Shown: in pieces, positions 58,374-64,000 of the stretch
Numbering within the stretch: the first letter of the stretch is position 1
How the letters are laid out: each line of letters opens with the position of its first letter
DNA from: Cephalotus follicularis
Lineage: Eukaryota > Streptophyta > Magnoliopsida > Oxalidales > Cephalotaceae
Direction of reading: 5' to 3'
Length of the DNA stretch: 64,000 nt
Assembly: GCA_001972305.1 (NCBI GenBank)
Contig: BDDD01003317.1
Coordinates: 180,024 to 244,023, forward strand
Notes under the pieces: generated by a model
What the model saw: the letters and a program-made list of their open reading frames with translations, nothing else
Told to the model about the DNA's origin: nothing
Databases searched by the model: none
Translations under genes and position numbers: made by a program

Positions 58374-59550
58374 GCGTCGACGCCTTCTTCCTAAGTGTCG
58401 ACACCTTAGTGTTGAGGTCTTGTCGTTTTGTGAAGGTGTAAACACACCGACGCATTTTACATGAAAGGGCTTAAGCACCGACGCTTTTGCAAAAACGTCG
58501 ATGCTTTAGTCGTCTTCCATATTTTTCCTGGACAGTGGCTTTGTTTTTGGAAAGAAGGATTCTTTCCATGTTTTGGTTATCTGATTTTCCTTTTATGATT
58601 GACGCATTTTGGCTTGTAAGGAATGTTTTTAACTCATCGATTTTGTCTTTAATCTACACGCTTTGTTCATCTTTCCTTTTGTTTTGGACGGTGACTTAAC
58701 TTTGGAAAGATGGATCCTTTCCATAATTCGGATATGAGTTTTTCCTTTTTGATTGGACACGTTTTCTACATGAAAGGAAGGTCTTTAATCCCCTCTGTTT
58801 TGCCATTTTTGAAACACATGGATTTCTCTTTTTAAAATTGCATTACCTGCATTGTTTTACAAAAAGAAAACCAGAAACACTATTTTCATGCGCCATTTTC
58901 ATTGTCTTCTTCAACTGTTTCCCTTCATCTTGAGGTATGACACTATACTGGCTTCGTTATGATTATATATTGCGGTATTGTTGAATATTAAACCACCAGA
59001 CCATTCAAAACTGTTGTTAATCCATGAAAACAATTCGATTTTGTAAAACCAGAAAATAGGTTCTTAAAATAGATATTGCACTCATGTAATCTACAAAATA
59101 TATGTTTACGCATTGATATATGTATATACTAGGGTTTAGAAGTTTGAAAACCATGTTTTAGAACGTACATGATACTGTTTTATGATTCATAGTTAAGAAA
59201 AATCCGATTTTCGGTTCATGTCTGCAAACTAGTATCACATGTTTGTTATGCTTTTGAAGCGTCGATGCCTATCGTAAGCGTCGACGCCTGTGTGTGTAAA
59301 AGTTGTTTAAAAATGCCATTCATGTGTCTAAGCATCGACTGTTTCCATAAACCATCGACGCTTATATCTTAAACGTCGACGCCTTTCTTTGCACGTCGAC
59401 ACTTATGTTGTGAATTGGTTGTATGTTTCTTCGACACTTGGTACAGTGCTTTGGTCCTTGACATGTTGAAACAGTCGAAGCCTTTTGTTAACCGTCGACG
59501 CTTTTGACATGCACGTCGATGCCTTTGTTCAAAACGTCGACGCTTTCTCT
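58374..59550. repeat. CGTCGACG clusters in solo LTR beta-2
   Basis: About fourteen words of the form A(A/C)CGTCGACGC or one- to two-base variants, in two groups (58374-58504 and 59257-59550) with irregular spacing. CGTCGACG is a perfect palindrome. Confidence 0.85.
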
Positions 59551-59720
59551 GGCTGTTTGTTGTTTTGTTTTTATATGTTATGGTAATGATTGGATTGATC
59601 CATATAGGTTTTGATAACAATTGTGGTGGAGTTTAAGGTGATTCCAAGAGTGCTTTAGATTCGTTCTGTGTTCGTTTAGGTTTGAGCGGCTACCCTCTTA
59701 CTGGTTTGTTAAAGAATAAA

Positions 59721-60268
59721 TTTTAGTTTTATCTTTCGTTATTGTACGAATACTTCCCTTGTTGGTTATCTTCGATCGATTTTAATTGAATAAAACCTAT
59801 TTTATTGTTTAATGAAATAAGTAAAGAATATTCTTCTTTTTATTGAAATAGATCCAAAATTGCTTTTAGTATGGACTCGTCGTTATTTGATACTCCTTTT
59901 GTTTTACTGAAATGTACGGATGTTCGTTCCTTGTTATTCCTTCGGATTTATAAATTATCATTTTGTTATGTTTTGGAAATAAAGGCAGCTTCAATTTTAG
60001 TTTTATCTTTCGTTATTGTACGAATACTTCCCTTCTTGGTTATCTTCGATCGATTTTAATTGAATAAAACCTATTTTATTGTTTAATGAAATAAGTACAG
60101 AATATTCTTCTTTTTATTGAAATAGATCCAAAATTGCTTTTAGTATGGACTCGTCGTTATTTGATACTCCTTTTGTTTTAATGAAATGTACGGATGTTCG
60201 TTCCTTGTTTTTCCTTCGGATTTATAAATTATGATTTTGTTATGTTTTGGAAATAAAGGCAGCTTAAA
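59721..60268. repeat. 274-bp tandem duplication in solo LTR beta-2
   Basis: 59721-59994 and 59995-60268 match except for a handful of substitutions. Both begin TTTTAGTTTTATCTTTCG. Confidence 0.95.
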
Positions 60269-63200
60269 TATTTTTGCGAAATTGAATATTTCTGACTTTA
60301 TATTTTGGTTATGACCTGTTTACGAAAATTTGTACGAACATTCATTTTATTGCAAAAATTAAATGAGTTGATTTCAGATTGTGAAAATGTCCGGATTTCT
60401 TCGTATTTGGGTATTATCCTCTGATTTTATTGAAATGAGTTCCGATATGTTTTTCGTACGAATTCTTCATTTTGGATATGATTTGAACAAAATTGTTTTT
60501 ATTACTTTTGAGTAAAGTTAGATATTACTGATTTTATAAATTCAGCATGATTTTTACTTATGAAAGTATTCTAATTTTTATGATATGGATTTTGTTAAGA
60601 GTATGATTTTCAATTACGGAAGTAAGCTAATTTTACGATATGATATGTTTTAGATTGGTTTTGTGAGTAAACCAATTTTTAGAAATGATTTTTGATTAAA
60701 TCACTATTTTTGAAATACTGAGAATATATTTGTTTCCTACCTACGGAGGTACCATAGGCATGTCGTGGGCCTGGCACGGGGACATGACACTTTCGTAGCG
60801 ATGTGATTAGTCTACGGCGTCTCTTAATATCTTGTGATAAGATATGGACAACTGAGGTGTATGAGTTAACTCTAGTTATTAACAGATACAGATTCTGGGA
60901 ATTGATTGTGTAGTGTCGTACACGTTATTCCGACAGAGCATGTGGGCTTTGCAAACCCCTTGCATATATGTATGTATTTTAATCGTTATTGCATCTCTCA
61001 GTATAACACATGAATTTGGAAAAGTTTGAAAACTGATATGCTTTGATATATATATATATATACATATACATACTGTCACTTTATGCTGATTTGTGAATCT
61101 ATATAAGTATATGTTTTGCATGAATACCATTTCAATTGCATGGCTTGGATAATTTCTGATTCGATCATTTTTTGTAAAATATTTGTATTGTTTCATTTCG
61201 CAGACTGTTTCACTTCGTTTCGCTCTGTTTCATAAAATGTTTTATGTTTACTTTTAAAAGAATTGTTTAAAAGTTACTGCTTTTGGCTTTATCGGTTATT
61301 GTGTTTTCGTAGATTTATCAGTATTGTTTTGTTTTGTAAAACGTTCGGTTCTAAATGGTAAATTATTTTGATTCATATACTGTTCCGTTTTGTTTCGTAA
61401 CCGTTTTGTTTTGTATTGTAAACTGTTTTATGATTCTATATCCGTACTGAGGTTTACTCAGCCGCATTTTTGTTTCCATGCAGCAGGTTATCTGGAGCTT
61501 TGGGGAAATTGTGTGATGAGAGGAACACCTATAGCTTGAGGATTTCATAGAGTTGAATTCTTTTAGTAATGTTATGTTTATCAGATTATGATTTTCAGAC
61601 TATGTTATGTTTACGAATATGTTTAGACCATCACGTTTTAACTTGGACATTTAATTGATCATAAACAGAGTTTGATTTTGAAATTGAGTTTTTCTTTTAT
61701 CATCTTAAATTAGAGACTTTATTATGGTTTTGATGACATAGGTAAAGATAAGACTAAGATATTTTTATATGTTTTGGTTAGTTCAATTTTGTGTGACATA
61801 CTGATCCTGAATCGGGGGTGTGACATTTCCGGTTCCGAATTGGGGTGTTACAATCACACTCGTAGCGAGAGTGATCGGCTGTATACTATCTGTGTCCATT
61901 GCAGACTGGGAAAACTTGGCCAGGTGCCGGTGGACTGAACACTAAGTTTCGGGGATGTCCGTCGATAGTCGCAATGTGTTACAAGATCAATAGTCATCGC
62001 GGCTTCATCTAAGGTTGACACTTATCCATGCCCTAGGTCACGATCGGAGCCAATGACGATGACAGAAACACTACACATATGCTGACGACATAAGAAAGTA
62101 TCGGTTAATTGGAAATCACAACGTTTAACGTAGAAATTAACTTAGAATTAATTCTACGGATTTGAAAACTTATTAGATATCACTACGGGGTTATTCGGAT
62201 AGTAGAGGACTATTAGCTTGGTCATACCGAAACTTTGGTATGTTCCAGGATATTTATCATTATGACCGGATTTCAAACCAAACTTTAGGGTCCTGCCTGA
62301 TTATTAGATTTATTGACATATGCTGGGCATGTGTCACTTGATTGGAGGATTACATCTTAGAGATGTTACTTTGCATGAGTACTTTGATTTGCAAGACTTT
62401 TGTCACCTTAGAATGGCGAGCACTTAGCTACACCATAATCAACTTACTCTAGTCAAAGGTTGAATGTATTACAACTAATTACATGGATGTAAATTGAGAG
62501 CATCAGGCATGGAATTCGTTTGACACATTCGGCCCAAACATGGAAATGTGCATGGTGCACATTAGGGCCGAATTTGTGCATGAATTGCACAATTCGGTGA
62601 AGCCCATAATTACCCCCCCTCTAGCAACCTTTAATTTGTCCTCTGGTGAGGAATTTGACTTCATGAGGCTTGAGTGTTAGACACTCAAGCCCATGTGAAA
62701 ACATGGTTAGAAGTGTGAGCAACCTTACATGAGTATGGGATGTGTAAGTCAAAGGTATGGTACCTATGCCCCCCTTGCCAAGCAAGGCCGACCATAATTA
62801 GACAATGAGGAGACTTAGAGACTTCAATTTTGTGTCACACAAACATACGGGCTCTCTCTCCCCCTCTCAAGGCCGTAGCTCTCATCTCTCTCTTCTACCT
62901 TTCTTTTAGTTTCTTCCTTTTGCTTGGAAGCCATTGTTGTGAAGCTTAGAGCTTCAAGAAGAAAGTACATATACTCATTTCCTCTTCATCCTTCCATTCA
63001 TTATTATAGGTGGAGGTGTGCTATACCTTATAGTACACCTACGCTTGTCTTGATCACTAGATTAGGGTTTAGAACTCTCCACACAATAGAGGTCCAAAGG
63101 AGAACACCATTATCCTTGTTGGACCTTGCATGGTATGTGAAGTTAGTTCTATTTTGTTTATGAGTGTTTGAGAGATCAATACTTTCGGCCATCCTTCAAC

Positions 63201-63547
63201 TTGAGGCTTAAGGAATCTTGGAACTATAACTTTGGTCGTTGGAGTAAAAGAAGAAAAGAACCTAAAAGTATAAGTGGAGCACTTGAAGGAAACAGCCTAC
63301 ACTTGTGGTAATAATCATTTCTTCCTTCCTTTTCTTTTTTCTTCTTCTCTTTTCTTTTTGTCCAAGCTAGGGTTTCATGGTGGAAACCCTATCATTTTGT
63401 GTGTTGGTGTTTTGGAAGTACCATGGCCGAAACCCTTAGGGTTTCTTGCCTTGGAAGTGACGGCCTCACTAGGGTTTACAAGGAAAACCCTAATTCACAT
63501 TTTTGTTGGATCCTTTGTGTGTGCATGCTTGAACCCGTGGCCTTTAT

Positions 63548-64000
63548 TGTGACACCCCAGATCCAAGTCTACTTTATGCTCAAAGCGAACTTCGGGAAGT
63601 CGGTGCGTTACGTGGTGGTGAAACCTATTATCCTTTAACCATCCTACTAAAAGCTAATATCTATAAATAACTTGATATACTAAACCTTAAAATTTTACAC
63701 TCTTATTTAAATCATTATAACAATTATAGTCAACATCTTACACTTCCACAGGATCTATCAAAGACATAATACAGCGGAAAACATTAGTTATAATGTCATA
63801 AACTATTACACAAACTATATTTCGTAACATAATTCCTTCTTGAAATATCATTTATGAGCTCCTGCCAAAAGCTCGACTTTCCTCGTTTAATCTTTTCCTG
63901 GAAAATTTTAGTTGAAAACAAAAACATCGAAAGGAGTGAGCATCAAAATAGCTCAGTAAGAATTATCGTAATAAAACATTATTGAAATTCATTTTCTGGT
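63548..64000 (-). mobile_element. Edge of another LTR retrotransposon
   Basis: The LTR of element C is cut after CCTTTAT and a TGTGACACCCCAGATCC terminus begins, a typical plant gypsy LTR edge. The reverse complement would end GGGGTGTCACA, so the element probably lies on the minus strand. TTTAT (63543-63547) would be its target duplication; the other end is outside the window. Confidence 0.65.

Larger units (their letters stand above)
58209..61852 (+). mobile_element. Solo LTR beta-2 in the 3' LTR of element C
   Basis: 3644 bases from TGTAATAACCGG to GGGGTGTTACA with the perfect duplication ATCAC (58204-58208 and 61853-61857). It shares the 3' third with solo LTR beta-1. It carries two CGTCGACG clusters and an internal 274-bp tandem duplication. 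A GAG|GTATGA donor-like site (about 58931) and a TTTGTTTCCATGCAG acceptor-like site (about 61470-61486) could delimit an LTR intron. No protein-coding capacity is supported. Confidence 0.85.
34514..63547 (+). mobile_element. Element C: old copia retrotransposon hosting most insertions
   Basis: A plus-strand copia element with 5' LTR, PBS, leader, gag, protease, integrase, RT, RNase H, polypurine tract and 3' LTR. Four insertions split it: 37465-39922, 43671-50292, 52337-57966 and 58209-61852. Its left edge is covered by element B and its right edge by an LTR at 63548. The two LTRs are roughly 85-90 percent identical by eye, more divergent than those of H or G, consistent with C being the oldest layer. 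It is closely related in coding sequence to elements A and D but has a different LTR. Confidence 0.8.
51877..63547 (+). repeat. 3' LTR of element C in three pieces
   Basis: The pieces are 51877-52336, 57972-58208 and 61858-63547, split by element D (duplication AGTCC) and solo LTR beta-2 (duplication ATCAC). They align in order with the 5' LTR at 34514-36713. The last roughly 190 bases of the LTR are cut off by the new LTR at 63548. Together the pieces give about 2.4 kb. Confidence 0.85.

Noticed and set aside
1-64000. A host gene, rRNA, microRNA or non-LTR element hidden between the retrotransposons
   Set aside because: I looked for exon-like frames, rRNA, LINE endonuclease or RT motifs and DNA-transposon termini and saw none that could be supported. 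Divergent or very short genes cannot be excluded without searches.

Overview
This window looks like nuclear DNA from a flowering plant with a large, repeat-rich genome. No host gene can be supported. Almost every base is LTR retrotransposon, nested several layers deep. The plant origin follows from chromodomain-type Ty3/gypsy elements (Tekay/Del-like by their pol C-terminus), Ty1/copia elements with Angela/Tork-like integrase motifs, primer sites matching initiator tRNA-Met (TGGTATCAGAGC and variants), and telo-box type AAACCCTAA words. Every gag or pol frame is broken by stops, frameshifts, lost catalytic residues or rearrangement.

Layout. (1) 1-4771: left-truncated gypsy element E, plus strand (partial LTR, PBS, gag, protease, RT, start of RNase H). 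(2) 4772-17042: copia element A. Its 5' half lies inverted (4772-12277, minus) against its own 3' half and 3' LTR (12283-17042, plus); a gypsy-type solo LTR (9197-11526) sits in the inverted LTR. (3) 17043-34513: copia element B (minus), carrying the complete gypsy element H (19686-32196, target duplication ATTGA), which itself carries a solo LTR (24126-26589, GTGCC). (4) 34514-63547: copia element C (plus), probably the oldest layer. Its leader holds a solo LTR (37465-39922), its RT region holds gypsy G (43671-50292), and its 3' LTR holds copia D (52337-57966, AGTCC) and a second solo LTR (58209-61852, ATCAC). (5) 63548-64000: the edge of another LTR that runs off the window.

The ends of most insertions were placed from TG...CA termini plus matching 5-bp target duplications, and the interrupted hosts rejoin in register when the insertions are removed. 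This gives a relative order: C before B, D, G and the solo LTRs in it; B before A and H; A and H before the solo LTRs inside them.

The most interesting signals are not proteins. All five gypsy LTRs that span the region carry a matching splice donor and a strongly conserved branch-point/acceptor block, suggesting an LTR-internal intron of 1.3-1.5 kb. The same LTRs carry clusters of the palindrome CAG(T/C)CGACTG. Unrelated copia leaders and LTRs, and one solo LTR, carry clusters of a second palindrome, CGTCGACG. All four copia elements have a 3' splice-site-like sequence just before gag. All comparisons were made by eye; no alignments or database searches were run.
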